Shown: positions 51,814-61,708, numbered from the stretch's first letter. The stretch: 64,000 bases of DNA from Algoriphagus aestuarii (GCA_017051695.1 JAFIDK010000005.1:310001-374000), one strand, 5' to 3'. The notes: a model not told the origin generated them from the sequence alone. A program made the numbers and translations.

Positions 51814-53188
51814 GTTTATTTTGCCTCTATTTGGAAGGTTTCACCCGATTCTTGTCCATTTACCTATAGGTATCCTCACTTTTGGGATTGTTTTGGTTTT
51901 CATTTCAAGAAATGATCAGACTAAATACAAAGACTCCATCAGACTGGCCTTTCTGCTGGGTGGAATATTCGCTGTTCTGTCCTCCATTTCTGGATTTCTT
52001 CAATACCAACATGAGGGTTTCACTTGGGAAACAGTCCAGTTTCATTTCATTTTGGGATGCGCCACAGCTATTGCGTCTTTTGGTCTATTTTATGAAATGA
52101 ACCGAACAAGTTCATCTCCTAAAAACCTAAAACTAAAATCTGGAGGTCTATTTGCATTGATGCTATTTACGGGGCATTTGGGTGGAAATATCACTCATGG
52201 GGAAGAATACCTGATTGAGGTCTTGCCTCCTGAATTACAAAACTTAATCGGATATGAAATCGAAGCAGAAAAAGGTTTGGTCCTGCCTGAGCAAGGCTGG
52301 GAAGAATTAGTTTACTATGATGAAGTGGTCCAACCGATTTTAAATCAAAATTGCAAAAGCTGCCATAATCCTAAAAACCTGAAGGGTGAATTGGACCTGA
52401 CTTCTTTTGATAAGCTACTGGAAGGCGGGGAAGATGGAAGTATCCTAACAGCTGGTAATCCAGAAGAAAGCGCTTTATATTCAAGATTGGTGCTACCTAA
52501 AGAGGATGAAGACCATATGCCTCCTAAGGAGAAAAAACAACCAGAAAAAGAAGCGATCGAGCTGATCCGGGCATGGATTGATTTAGGAGCTACCAAAAGT
52601 TCCAAATTGGGAGAATCCAGTATCAGTCCAGAGACTTTGGAGCCATTTTTCCACAGAGTTGAAAAGTCATTTTATCCCGAAGTAGCTGTCGAAGCAGCTT
52701 CAGATGAATCTTTATCCAGGTTAAAATCAGAAAGCTTCTTTGCAGAGAAAGTTTCTGAAAACTCCAATTGGTTGATGATTTCCTGTGTGAATTTTCAAAA
52801 TTTTTCTAATCAAGATTGGTCTAAGTTGACCGAAGTAAAAAATCAGATTGTATATCTAGACTTCACTGGAACCCAAATCACAGATGCAATTTTGGATAGT
52901 CTAAATATGTTGGAAAATCTTACGGTACTGAAATTAAATCAGACCGGCATTTCTGGAAAGAATCTCCAAGTTTTGAATTCAAACAAGAATCTAAAACATC
53001 TCTACCTGAATAAAACTAGAGTGGATTTACCATCCATTCAAGTCCTAAATGAGCATCCTATTCTAGAAAAAGTTTTTGCTTTTGATACTCCACTGGCGAA
53101 TAACGAGACCAAGGAAAAATTTAATTTCATTCTGGAAATAGGAAAGTATCAATTGCCCGCTTTACCGACAGATACGATTGTATATTGA
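51806..53188 (+). CDS. DUF2231-cytochrome c-LRR protein
   Basis: 460 residues from ATG 51806, overlapping the previous TGA by 8 bp (ATGATTGA); the open frame extends 63 codons further upstream, but that part lies inside the neighbour. Residues 1-145 have four membrane helices of DUF2231 type (LFGRFHPILVHLPIGILTFG). A PSCyt1-type cytochrome c domain follows with CKSCH at 183-187 and HMPPKEKKQPEKEAIELIRAW. The C-terminus (about 320-430) carries leucine-rich repeats (LYLDFTGTQITDAIL, LTVLKLNQTGISG, LKHLYLNKTRVD). Probably a membrane electron carrier of the same operon; strong terminator follows. Confidence 0.82.
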   Translation: MIEFILPLFGRFHPILVHLPIGILTFGIVLVFISRNDQTKYKDSIRLAFLLGGIFAVLSSISGFLQYQHEGFTWETVQFHFILGCATAIASFGLFYEMNRTSSSPKNLKLKSGGLFALMLFTGHLGGNITHGEEYLIEVLPPELQNLIGYEIEAEKGLVLPEQGWEELVYYDEVVQPILNQNCKSCHNPKNLKGELDLTSFDKLLEGGEDGSILTAGNPEESALYSRLVLPKEDEDHMPPKEKKQPEKEAIELIRAWIDLGATKSSKLGESSISPETLEPFFHRVEKSFYPEVAVEAASDESLSRLKSESFFAEKVSENSNWLMISCVNFQNFSNQDWSKLTEVKNQIVYLDFTGTQITDAILDSLNMLENLTVLKLNQTGISGKNLQVLNSNKNLKHLYLNKTRVDLPSIQVLNEHPILEKVFAFDTPLANNETKEKFNFILEIGKYQLPALPTDTIVY

Positions 53189-53223
53189 TTGATCTCAGAT
53201 AAATCAGCGATCTGAGATCAATC
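53187..53223 (+). terminator. PSD operon terminator
   Basis: Perfect 14-bp stem (53187-53200 with 53210-53223), 9-nt loop, followed by TTGTTTTCTTC. The stem begins at the end of the last codons of the operon. Confidence 0.85.
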
Positions 53224-53247
53224 TTGTTTTCTTCACTCTTAAAACTA

Positions 53248-53601
53248 TTATTTAAGATGCTCTTCCATCACTTCGGGATCAAACCCTAAAGTTAAACTCC
53301 CATCAGGATAAATAATCACAGGACGCTTGATCATGCTGGAGTTTTCTGCCAAAATCGGAATTGCCGTACTTTCTTTTTCCAAAAAGTTTTTCTGCTCCTC
53401 ATCCATCTTACGATAGGTAGTCCCCTTTTTATTCACCAAAGAAGAGAGGTCAGTTTTCTTCAAAAAATCTTGCAATAACGAAGTGTCAGGCTTTTGTTTT
53501 TTGTAATCTATAAAATCATACGCCACTCCTTTTTCGGTCAGGAAATCGAAGGTTTTTTTCATGGTGTTGCAATTCTTAATCCCGTATACTTTTAATTTCA
53601 T
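53248..53601 (-). CDS. ArsC/Spx-family protein (YffB-like)
   Basis: 117 residues from ATG 53601 (a TTG seven codons upstream is less likely). KVYGIKNCNTMKKTFDFL opens a thioredoxin-like ArsC fold with a single Cys at the active position, then YDFIDYKKQKPD and MIKRPVIIYPDG near the end. The monothiol and length match the YffB/Spx group rather than true arsenate reductases. Cytosolic; possible glutathione- or thiol-dependent reductase. Single gene. Confidence 0.85.
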   Translation of the reverse strand: MKLKVYGIKNCNTMKKTFDFLTEKGVAYDFIDYKKQKPDTSLLQDFLKKTDLSSLVNKKGTTYRKMDEEQKNFLEKESTAIPILAENSSMIKRPVIIYPDGSLTLGFDPEVMEEHLK

Positions 53602-53665
53602 TTGTTCTTTGTTTTCAAGCAAATTTAAGACTTCTGTGGAAAGCTGACTTTTAAATTGAAAAGGA

Positions 53666-54778
53666 TTGGTTAATTTCCTTCAAAATTCCAGCCTTTTGAA
53701 AAACTCCAGAAAATTAAATCATTGTCTCAACTGCGGAAATGAACTAGGCCAAGAAGTTAACTTTTGCCCTACTTGTGGACAGGAAAACAAGGATGAAAAG
53801 GTATCTATTTTCCGGTTTGTGGAAGATTTTATTTCAAACTATCTGAATTTTGAAACGGTTTTTTTCCAAACACTTCCTGCATTTTTTATACATCCCGGCA
53901 AATTGACCAACACCTTTAATGAAGGGAAAAGGAAGAAATACATTCATCCCATTCGCTTGTATTTGATCACATCGCTTTTCTATTTTTTTATTATCGCATT
54001 AGTGATTCCAGTTGACCTTGTGGATAAAATCATGACTGGTGAGCTAACCCCAGAGCAGATCGAAAACTCCAGTGATGGAATTGTCAAGTTAAATACTCAA
54101 GCAGCCGCAACATTTGATTCTTTAAAAAATTCAGGTCAACTAGATGGAGTGGAAGAACTCGGAATCAACCTTGACTCCATGGTGATGAATACCCAGAGCC
54201 TGAGCGATCTGGATGATTTTGTACAAGACACAGTAGAGCAATCCAGAAATGACTGGAAGAAACTCAGGACACTATCCATCAACCCGGAAATATCAGACTC
54301 TGCCTTTAACATGGCTTTATCCAAAACTTCCTTTAATGCCTCTTTTGGACTGGAATCACATCAGAAAAGGAAATTCGTGGCAAACTCAGGATTATTTATT
54401 ACCAGTGCAGCACAAAACCTTCCTTTCATGATGTTTCTATTGCTCCCATTTTTCGCGTTTTTTCTTTGGCTTGTTAACATTCGGAGCAAAAAATACTATG
54501 TGGAGCACTTGATTCACGGACTTCACTTACATGCTTTTGCTTATGTAATTTATGGATTGGCAATTTTATGGATTGCAAAGACCCACATTGGCGTATCGAC
54601 AGTGACTATTGGAGCATTTATCGGTGTGTCGACTTATGCTTATATTTCCATGCTCAATGTCCTAAAGCAAGGCTGGTTTAAAACCTTGATCAAATTCTGG
54701 ATTATTGGATTTTTCTATATCACCGCCATCGCCTTAGCTTTATCGATCGAGCTGTACATTTCTTTAATTACCTTCTAA
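53666..54778 (+). CDS. DUF3667 zinc-ribbon membrane protein
   Basis: About 370 residues. Starts with a zinc ribbon (NHCLNCGNELGQEVNFCPTCGQ, two CxxC pairs), then the DUF3667 block VEDFISNYLNFETVFFQTLPAFFIHPGK, a KRKKYIHPIRLYLITSLFYFF first helix, a long acidic periplasmic loop (about 115-235) and four C-terminal membrane helices. The function of DUF3667 proteins is unknown. The frame has no early ATG; TTG at 53666 or 53696 is probably used. Confidence 0.8.
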   Translation: MVNFLQNSSLLKNSRKLNHCLNCGNELGQEVNFCPTCGQENKDEKVSIFRFVEDFISNYLNFETVFFQTLPAFFIHPGKLTNTFNEGKRKKYIHPIRLYLITSLFYFFIIALVIPVDLVDKIMTGELTPEQIENSSDGIVKLNTQAAATFDSLKNSGQLDGVEELGINLDSMVMNTQSLSDLDDFVQDTVEQSRNDWKKLRTLSINPEISDSAFNMALSKTSFNASFGLESHQKRKFVANSGLFITSAAQNLPFMMFLLLPFFAFFLWLVNIRSKKYYVEHLIHGLHLHAFAYVIYGLAILWIAKTHIGVSTVTIGAFIGVSTYAYISMLNVLKQGWFKTLIKFWIIGFFYITAIALALSIELYISLITF

Positions 54779-54787
54779 AAAAATGAA

Positions 54788-54806
54788 AACCTGTCAAAAA
54801 CAGGTT
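54788..54806 (-). terminator. AT-tailed hairpin
   Basis: 7-bp stem AACCTGT/ACAGGTT (54788-54794 with 54800-54806), 5-nt loop. A T-run follows on the minus strand only. It lies just after the DUF3667 stop and would act on minus-strand read-through past the hemL terminator. Confidence 0.5.
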
Positions 54807-54960
54807 CCCGAAAAATAGACTAAAAAATAGTTCCAGCGATCATTCTCTCAAAGGCAATTTCTTTTTCCTTACAAAGCTAACCTTACTTCTTCTCCAAGTA
54901 AATACCTAGGATTGGGTATTTTTTAGGTGTTTTTAGAATTTTTTAGCCCAAAAAACAAGA

Positions 54961-54981
54961 AACCGGCCTATGAAGCCGGTT
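54961..54981 (-). terminator. hemL terminator
   Basis: 7-bp GC-rich stem AACCGGC/GCCGGTT (54961-54967 with 54975-54981), 7-nt loop, followed on the minus strand by TTCTTGTTTTTT, 5 bp after the hemL stop. Confidence 0.8.
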
Positions 54982-54986
54982 CCATT

Positions 54987-56279
54987 TTAGTTAAAGATTT
55001 CCATCATGCTTTCTTCATGCGCCTGAAGAATCTCAGAGATCAATTCATCTGTCAATGCCGTGGATAAAAACAAACTCTCGAATTGGGAAGGAGCCAAATA
55101 AACGCCTCTTTTTAGCATTGCCTGAAAATATTGACCAAATTTTGAGGTATCTGATAGCTTTGCAGATTCAAAATCATAAACCTCCTTATCTGTAAAAAAC
55201 ATGGAATACATACTTCCAAGTCTGTTCACGGTAAAGTTTAACCCTAATTTTTTATTGATTGCAATAATTCCGTCTGAAATCAATTCTCCTACATGGTTTA
55301 ATCTGGCATATTCTTCAGGGTTTGAATTCAGATGATTTAGCATCGCCAATCCTGCAGCCATCGCTATCGGATTTCCGGATAATGTTCCTGCTTGATACAC
55401 AGGTCCTGCCGGGGATACAAACTCCATGATTTCCTTTTTGCCTCCATAAGCTCCTACAGGCATCCCTCCGCCGATAATTTTACCAAGAGTAGTCATATCG
55501 GGTTTCACCCCAAAAAGCTCTTGAGCGCCGCCTTTTGCCAGCCTAAAGCCCGTCATGACTTCGTCAAAAATCAAGACGATTCCCTCTCTCGTACAAATAT
55601 CCCGAAGCCCTTGCAAATACCCTTGTTTTGGAAGACACAGCCCCATATTACCGGGCACAGGTTCCAAAATCAATGCAGCAATTTCACCTTTGTTGGCAGC
55701 AACCAGACTCTCGATTGCATCCAGGTCATTATAGGGTGCCAAAAGTGTGTCTTGGGCAGTTCCTTTTGTGACTCCCGGAGAGTCTGGATTACCCATCGTC
55801 ATGGCTCCTGAGCCTGCGGATATCAAAAATGAATCCCCATGACCGTGGTAGTGACCTTCCATTTTAATGAATTTATCCCGTCCGGTATATCCTCTGGCTA
55901 CTCGGATAGCTGACATGGTCGCTTCCGTGCCGGAATTTACCATCCGTACCTTTTCCACAGATGGCACCATACTCACAATAAGCTCGGCAATTTCCACTTC
56001 TTTTGCTGTTGGAGCACCAAAAGATGTCCCGTCTTCCATCGCCTGAAGAACTGCCTCTTTGATCATAGGATGATTATGACCAAGAATCATCGGGCCCCAG
56101 CTATTGATCATTTCGATGAATTTATTTCCATCTTCATCGATCAGATAGGCACCTTCGGCTTTTTTGATAAAAAGTGGTTCCCCTCCTACTGCTCGAAAAG
56201 CCCTTACTGGAGAGTTTACTCCTCCGGGAATGAAATTTTGGGCATGGGCAAATAGCCTTTTGCTTTCTGAAATTTGCAT
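54987..56279 (-). CDS. hemL: glutamate-1-semialdehyde 2,1-aminomutase
   Basis: 430 residues, the family length. PLP-dependent conversion of glutamate-1-semialdehyde to 5-aminolevulinate, the step after HemA. Motifs: FIPGGVNSPVRAFRAVGG, MINSWGPMILGHNHP, VNSGTEATMSAIRVARG, EGHYHGHGDSFL, LIFDEVMTGFRLAKG and the PLP-lysine region TTLGKIIGGGMPVGAYGG. ATG at 56279; the upstream periplasmic-binding-protein gene ends 3 bp before it, so both are probably co-transcribed. Confidence 0.95.
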   Translation of the reverse strand: MQISESKRLFAHAQNFIPGGVNSPVRAFRAVGGEPLFIKKAEGAYLIDEDGNKFIEMINSWGPMILGHNHPMIKEAVLQAMEDGTSFGAPTAKEVEIAELIVSMVPSVEKVRMVNSGTEATMSAIRVARGYTGRDKFIKMEGHYHGHGDSFLISAGSGAMTMGNPDSPGVTKGTAQDTLLAPYNDLDAIESLVAANKGEIAALILEPVPGNMGLCLPKQGYLQGLRDICTREGIVLIFDEVMTGFRLAKGGAQELFGVKPDMTTLGKIIGGGMPVGAYGGKKEIMEFVSPAGPVYQAGTLSGNPIAMAAGLAMLNHLNSNPEEYARLNHVGELISDGIIAINKKLGLNFTVNRLGSMYSMFFTDKEVYDFESAKLSDTSKFGQYFQAMLKRGVYLAPSQFESLFLSTALTDELISEILQAHEESMMEIFN

Positions 56280-56282
56280 GAA

Positions 56283-57935
56283 TTATTGTAATGGTTTCAA
56301 TTCCCCTGCTTCCATTTTGAATACAGGGACGTACTGATTGTTATTGCTGTTTTGAAAATTAAATCCCCAAGAAACTTTACCTTTTTGGAAGGCCGCCTGA
56401 TTCAGATTTTTACGAAAATCAAATCCCTTGCTAGGTCCCATATTGGTAGAAAGCCAATAAATCAATTCTCTTCCCACAGTTGCATTTAAACTTGGATAAA
56501 CCAGGTTTTTGGAAAAGAAATTGTCTTTGAACTGCTGCATTTCGTCAGCTTGGAAATTCGGGGTATTATTCGATATAAAGTGAAAGTTTGGAAACGCCAA
56601 CATCTCATAATTGGCAAAGTTAAACCCTAACCAAGAGTCCATGACCAAAAATGGAACTGAGGCAGTCACCGATTCCATCAAACCAAAAGTAGGCTGGGCA
56701 ATCGATGGGTCATCAGTCAACAAAATAATCTGATCGACATCCAATTCTGTACTGTCCATACCTGACCGAACTCCTTGCTTCTGCAAAAAGTCAATTACAT
56801 TCCTGGAATTCACCTGTTTTGACTCGATCACTGAAAACCCCGCGGCGTTTAGCTGATCGCTGATAAGCACAGCCAATCGCTCATCCCTGGAACTGGCACT
56901 ATACCCAATTGCCACCTTCTTTCCCCAATTTTGTTTTTGTAGTGATTTCACCACGCCATTGGATAAAGATGCCACAGAGGGCCTAAACAAATAGCTGTAG
57001 CCGGTATTCTCGAACCGCTCCCCTAAATTTGACAATGGATGGATCAAAGGGATTTTGGCAGTTTCTGAAAATGCACTTACAATGTCTACTTCATCCTGAT
57101 AAATCGGACCGATGATCACATCCGCCTTTGCTATTACCGGATCCTTTAAAAGCTCTCTTACTCGGTCTAGATCATGTTTCGAGTCGAAACTGTGCAAGGT
57201 TACTTGCTTTCCTTCTTCTTTTAGTCTTTTGACCGCAAAATCTATCCCTTGGTACAGTTCGAATACAAAGCTTGATTGGTCTACCGAAGAAATAGAAGCT
57301 GTGGACGAAGTAGTAAATGGCAAAATCACAACCACATCCAAAACCAAGTCTTTTACCTGATTGGTTTCACCACCTGCATTGCCCTGCAATTCATAAAAAG
57401 CAGCTCTTTCTGTTGCCGAAAGGATCGTTTGTGATTCCAAAACAGTTTTCAAAGCGGCAGAAAAGCCTTTATTTTCTTTGAATTCCTGTAGATTAGCAAC
57501 CATAAAACTAGCACTTGTCTTTTGGAGGTTTTCGAATGTGGCATTCTCAGCTAATACTTTTACATCCTCTTTTTTGATCCCTTTGATTGTCTGTAGTGCC
57601 TCTAAGTTTTGCTGGTTTTGAAAATAGGCCAAAGCCAGCATGTATTTAGATTCATCTGATTTAGACCATACCTTCCCTGAAACCTGTTTCAGTGCGCCAA
57701 TCGCCTGATCTGGTTGGTTTGCTGCCAGCGCTGCCTCACCTAGGTGAAATGCAGCATAATTGGATAGATTTCCGTATTTGTCCGAATCCAGAAATTCTCT
57801 GAAGAGCGGCATGGCCTCCCAATAATTCTTAGAATTGAGAAAATTTTGGGCTTTTTGGTAATCCGCAGGAATATTCTGGGCAAAAGAGACTGAGATCAGA
57901 AAAAAAGCGAATAGTGCGAAGGAATATTTTCTCAT
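56283..57935 (-). CDS. TPR plus periplasmic-binding-protein-like (LivJ/LppC-type) protein
   Basis: 550 residues with a signal peptide (1-19, ending VSFAQ). Residues about 25-150 are TPR-like helical repeats (YWEAMPLFREFLDSDKYGN, ALAYFQNQQNLEALQTI). From about 205 a type-1 periplasmic binding fold follows: DVVVILPFT, GIDFAVKRLKEEGKQV, VIIGPIYQDEVDIVSAFS, PLIHPLSNLGERF and DQIILLTDDPS. The TPR-PBP order resembles LppC/LpoA-type regulators of peptidoglycan synthesis as well as amino-acid binding proteins; no ABC permease is nearby. Located just upstream of hemL. Confidence 0.78.
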   Translation of the reverse strand: MRKYSFALFAFFLISVSFAQNIPADYQKAQNFLNSKNYWEAMPLFREFLDSDKYGNLSNYAAFHLGEAALAANQPDQAIGALKQVSGKVWSKSDESKYMLALAYFQNQQNLEALQTIKGIKKEDVKVLAENATFENLQKTSASFMVANLQEFKENKGFSAALKTVLESQTILSATERAAFYELQGNAGGETNQVKDLVLDVVVILPFTTSSTASISSVDQSSFVFELYQGIDFAVKRLKEEGKQVTLHSFDSKHDLDRVRELLKDPVIAKADVIIGPIYQDEVDIVSAFSETAKIPLIHPLSNLGERFENTGYSYLFRPSVASLSNGVVKSLQKQNWGKKVAIGYSASSRDERLAVLISDQLNAAGFSVIESKQVNSRNVIDFLQKQGVRSGMDSTELDVDQIILLTDDPSIAQPTFGLMESVTASVPFLVMDSWLGFNFANYEMLAFPNFHFISNNTPNFQADEMQQFKDNFFSKNLVYPSLNATVGRELIYWLSTNMGPSKGFDFRKNLNQAAFQKGKVSWGFNFQNSNNNQYVPVFKMEAGELKPLQ

Positions 57936-58026
57936 GTAGCTGAAGGTGTATCTAACATCAAAACAGGGTTTGCAAATTTAACCCAATATTTTCAAACCCA
58001 AAGTTCGAGCCGAAAAGCCTTGAAAA

Positions 58027-58060
58027 GTAAAAACCCGAAGACTGTTCTTCGGGTTTTTAC
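58027..58060 (-). terminator. guaA terminator
   Basis: 15-bp stem GTAAAAACCCGAAGA (58027-58041) with 58046-58060, 4-nt loop, with a T-run on the minus strand 3' side. It lies after the guaA stop at 58096. Confidence 0.88.
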
Positions 58061-58095
58061 ACATTTAAACTTGAAAATTCTAATCTCAAATTATA

Positions 58096-59625
58096 TTATT
58101 CCCACTCAATAGTTGCCGGTGGCTTAGAAGAAATGTCATACACTACGCGATTGACACCTTTCACTCTATTGATGATTTCATTGGATATCTTACCTAAAAA
58201 TTCATAAGGAAGATGGATCCAATCAGCGGTCATGCCATCTACTGAGCCAACAGCTCTCAAAGCAACCACTTTCTCATATGTTCTTTCATCCCCCATTACA
58301 CCTACAGACTGAATAGGAAGCAACATCGCTCCTGCTTGCCATACTTGATCATAAAGACCATGATCTTTGAGCCCTTGGATAAAGATGTAATCTACTTCCT
58401 GCAGTGTTTTGACTTTTTCAGCAGTGATATCTCCAAGAATCCTGATTCCAAGACCCGGGCCTGGGAATGGATGTCTACCAATGATGGTTTCCACAATTTC
58501 CAAAGCTCTTCCTACTTCACGAACCTCATCTTTGAAAAGGGTATTCAAAGGTTCCACTACAGAAAGCTTCATAAAGTCGGGTAAACCGCCCACATTGTGG
58601 TGAGATTTGATAGTGGCTGAAGGTCCCTTCACAGAAACTGACTCAATCACATCTGGATAGATCGTTCCCTGTCCTAGCCATTTTACGCCTTCGATTTTAT
58701 GTGCTTCATCGTCAAAAACCTCGATAAATACTCTCCCGATTGCTTTTCTTTTAGCCTCTGGATCAGTCAATCCTTCCAGCGCTTTGTAAAAACGATCCTT
58801 TGAATCTACCCCGATCACATTCAATCCCATGTGCTTGTAAGAGTCCAAAACTTCTTCGAACTCATTTTTACGAAGCAATCCATTGTCCACAAAGACACAG
58901 GTCAATTGATCACCAATCGCCCGTTGGATCAAGGTGGCAGCAACGGAAGAATCAACTCCCCCAGATAGTCCCATGACCACTTTGTCGGATCCTATTTTAG
59001 CTTTTAAATCAGCAACTGTGGCATCAATAAACACATCCGAGGTCCAGTCCTGAGCACATCCACAGATTCCCACCACGAAGTTTCTCAAAAGATTTTTCCC
59101 CTCAGTAGAGTGTGTAACTTCAGGGTGAAACTGTATCCCATAGGTATCTTCTTCCTTTACCTTGAAAGCCGCTACACGTACGGATGAAGTACTGGCGATC
59201 ACTTCAAAATTATCTGGGAGATCTTTGATCGTATCGCCATGTGACATCCAAACTTGGGATCCATGGCTCATTTCTTTCAGTAAATCGTAATGTGTATCGA
59301 TATGGCTGAGATTAGCTCGACCATACTCTCTTATCTCGGAAGGGAGTACTTCTCCTCCATATTTTTGTGCCAAGAGCTGTGAACCATAGCACACACCCAA
59401 TAAGGGTAATTTTCCTCGTAAAGCATCCAAATCCAAGTCGGGAGAGCCTGCATCTCTTACGGAGCATGGTGAGCCCGAAAGGATCACTCCTTTGATATCG
59501 GTAGTGATTTCTGGAACTTTATTATACGGGTGGATTTCACAATAAACATTCAGCTCTCTAACTCTTCGGGCGATGAGTTGTGTGTACTGAGAACCGAAAT
59601 CAAGGATCAAGATTTGTTCTGCCAT
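58096..59625 (-). CDS. guaA: GMP synthase (glutamine-hydrolysing)
   Basis: 509 residues from ATG 59625. Amidates XMP to GMP using glutamine and ATP. Glutamine amidotransferase class I part: [11 protein letters not shown], the nucleophile Cys in [13 protein letters not shown] and the His-Glu pair in [12 protein letters not shown]-pyrophosphatase part: [18 protein letters not shown], then the dimerisation domain ending [15 protein letters not shown]. Full length and intact. Monocistronic with its own terminator. Confidence 0.97.
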   Translation of the reverse strand: MAEQILILDFGSQYTQLIARRVRELNVYCEIHPYNKVPEITTDIKGVILSGSPCSVRDAGSPDLDLDALRGKLPLLGVCYGSQLLAQKYGGEVLPSEIREYGRANLSHIDTHYDLLKEMSHGSQVWMSHGDTIKDLPDNFEVIASTSSVRVAAFKVKEEDTYGIQFHPEVTHSTEGKNLLRNFVVGICGCAQDWTSDVFIDATVADLKAKIGSDKVVMGLSGGVDSSVAATLIQRAIGDQLTCVFVDNGLLRKNEFEEVLDSYKHMGLNVIGVDSKDRFYKALEGLTDPEAKRKAIGRVFIEVFDDEAHKIEGVKWLGQGTIYPDVIESVSVKGPSATIKSHHNVGGLPDFMKLSVVEPLNTLFKDEVREVGRALEIVETIIGRHPFPGPGLGIRILGDITAEKVKTLQEVDYIFIQGLKDHGLYDQVWQAGAMLLPIQSVGVMGDERTYEKVVALRAVGSVDGMTADWIHLPYEFLGKISNEIINRVKGVNRVVYDISSKPPATIEWE

Positions 59626-59759
59626 GCGCAAAGGTAAGCAGGTCAGATAAATTGAGGAAATGTTCTGCGAAATTTTACAGAATAATGTTTGGTGAGGAAA
59701 ATTGAAAGATTGGAAGATCTTAGTAATTGTAAGGAAATTAAAGTTTGAAAACGATAAGT

Positions 59760-59841
59760 TGTCATGCAGAACGGAGTCAAAGCCATTTCCACCTTACCGT
59801 TTTACGACAATACTTTGTTCTCGACTCCGCTCGAACTGACA
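59760..59841. repeat. REP-like imperfect inverted repeat
   Basis: Left arm 59760-59784 (TGTCATGCAGAACGGAGTCA... ) and right arm 59817-59841 whose reverse complement begins TGTCAGTTCGAGCGGAGTCG. The arms share TGTCA, GA, CGGAGTC and further bases, with about 32 bp between. The GAACGGAGTCGAAG-type core is the kind of intergenic palindromic element scattered in many Bacteroidota genomes, where it is thought to be mobilised by RAYT-like transposases. Only one copy is seen in this window; no transposase is near. Confidence 0.7.
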
Positions 59842-59934
59842 CAATCCCAAATTGTAAATCTATAAACAAGTATCCTTTTCAGCGAAGAATATAGTATCTA
59901 GCATTATTAAACCAACTTGGATTTACTATTCAGC

Positions 59935-61644
59935 ATGAAAATTAGAATCATTCTCCATCTTTTTTTGCTATTTATTAGCTTCAGTACATTTGCCCAAAAA
60001 GTACACCTTCAAAAAATTAGCGAACCTTATTTCAAATTAGTTAGAACGGAATTCAAAGGAGACATAGCCTATGAAACCGTTGCTTTTGTAGAGAAATACT
60101 GGAGAGTAGCGGGGAATACTGGGTTTAACAATACGGTGGAGTTAATCGCTTCTAATTTGGAAAGTGCAGGATATGTTCTGGAAGATAACGCATCCAACAC
60201 AGATAGGCTTACTTATCGGATTGAAACAAGGAAGATGGATCGGCCAACTTGGGAGCCAGTCGACGGGTCGGTACAAATTATCGGACAAAATGAGATGCTT
60301 TTGGATTTTAAAACCAATCGACATCTTATGTACCAATATTCGTCCTCCACTCCTGAGGAGGGTGTTACCGCTGAAATCATTTATGTGAAGAACAAAGAAG
60401 CTCTGGACGGACTGGATGTGAAAGGAAAAATCATTTTTGCAGGAGAAGGTGGTTATCGAGCCTTTCAATCCTCAGTCAAAGAAGGCGGGGCTTTGGGTAT
60501 TTTCACCTATGATATGCCTGATTACCTCCAACCAGAAAAGAATGTTACCTCGATACAGTTCCGTGGAATAAGATATGATCAAGAAAACCCTACTTGGGCT
60601 GTTGCTCTTTCATTTGAAGCGAAAGAAAAGCTTATGTCAGCTCTTTCAGATGGACCCGTGAAGGTGAATGTCAAGATTCAAACAAGAATTTATGAGTCGG
60701 AAGAACTGACAGTGGTAGCGAATGTAATAGGGTCTGAATTGCCACTGGAAAGCTTGGTTTTCTCTGCACACATCCAGGAACCTGGCGCGAATGACAATGC
60801 TACCGGTGTGGGAACGCAATTGGAAATGGCAAAAATCACTGCGGATCTGATGAAACAGGGAAAGCTCGATCTGAAGCGAACCTTGACTTTTCTTTGGGGT
60901 GATGAGATCATTTCCACTAAAAGATATATCCAAGAAAAAGAAAAACGTGAAGCCGATATTACCTGGGGGATTTCCTTGGACATGGTAGGTGAAAATACGG
61001 ATGTAACGGGAGGAACATTTCTAATCGAAAAAATGCCAGATCCTAGCGCCATATGGACTCGGGGGGAAGACAAGCACAGCGAATGGGGTGGTCGACCCTT
61101 AACGGTCGATGACATGAAACCTCATTACCTGAATGATTTTATCATCAGCAACTTTGAAGCTCAAGGCGAACATGCAGATTGGGTAGTAAAAACCAATCCA
61201 TTTGAAGGAGGTTCAGATCACACACCATTCCTTCAGGCAGATATTCCTGGATTGCTGCTTTGGCACTTCACGGATCAGTTTTATCATACGGATAATGATC
61301 GTTTGGATAAAGTTTCCAAAAAAACGATGGTCAATGTCGGTACAGGAGCTTTAGTATCTGCTTATACCCTACTGAATGCAGGTGAAAAAACAGTTGATCA
61401 GCTGATACTGATGTTAGCAGCTAAAGCCCAAATACGATTGCTTACAGAAGTACAGCTTAGCAAAAAGGCGATTGCTGAAGGTGGATCGAAGGAGGATGAG
61501 CAGGAAATTCTCGACACTTGGGCAGATTACTATGCGAAAGCGATGGATTCGATCAAGGACTTGGTTCCTGCAGATGATGAAAAAACGTTGAGGAGAATAG
61601 TATTGGCAAAAGAAGCGATCAAGGCACAAGTACCTAAACTTTAA
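59935..61644 (+). CDS. secreted M28-family metallopeptidase
   Basis: 569 residues from ATG 59935 (a TTG at 59917 is less likely). Signal peptide (about 1-19, ending STFAQK). A PA-type insert (about 100-190) precedes the zinc peptidase: LVFSAHIQEPGANDNATGVGTQLEM, FLWGDEIIST, ISLDMVGENTD and FEGGSDHTPFLQ carry the His, Asp, Glu and second His ligands of M28 aminopeptidases. The helical C-terminal part (about 470-569) is an extension. Preceded by the REP-like repeat, so it has its own promoter. Confidence 0.87.
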   Translation: MKIRIILHLFLLFISFSTFAQKVHLQKISEPYFKLVRTEFKGDIAYETVAFVEKYWRVAGNTGFNNTVELIASNLESAGYVLEDNASNTDRLTYRIETRKMDRPTWEPVDGSVQIIGQNEMLLDFKTNRHLMYQYSSSTPEEGVTAEIIYVKNKEALDGLDVKGKIIFAGEGGYRAFQSSVKEGGALGIFTYDMPDYLQPEKNVTSIQFRGIRYDQENPTWAVALSFEAKEKLMSALSDGPVKVNVKIQTRIYESEELTVVANVIGSELPLESLVFSAHIQEPGANDNATGVGTQLEMAKITADLMKQGKLDLKRTLTFLWGDEIISTKRYIQEKEKREADITWGISLDMVGENTDVTGGTFLIEKMPDPSAIWTRGEDKHSEWGGRPLTVDDMKPHYLNDFIISNFEAQGEHADWVVKTNPFEGGSDHTPFLQADIPGLLLWHFTDQFYHTDNDRLDKVSKKTMVNVGTGALVSAYTLLNAGEKTVDQLILMLAAKAQIRLLTEVQLSKKAIAEGGSKEDEQEILDTWADYYAKAMDSIKDLVPADDEKTLRRIVLAKEAIKAQVPKL

Positions 61645-61673
61645 TTAATGCATTCAACTAAGTTTTTTTTTGT

Positions 61674-61681
61674 TAGGTTTG
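61674..61681 (+). promoter_or_regulatory. possible -7 element of the 61.7-kb gene
   Basis: TAGGTTTG matches TAnnTTTG 28 bp before the ATG at 61709; the -33 position is weak. Consensus-based only. Confidence 0.3.
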
Positions 61682-61708
61682 CCACCTGAAATCTAAGCCT
61701 CTATTCAG

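Noticed and set aside
59629-59636. TACCTTTG as a guaA promoter -7 element on the minus strand
   Set aside because: It lies only 4 bp before the ATG and has no -33 TTG at 19-23 bp, so a leaderless start is not supported.
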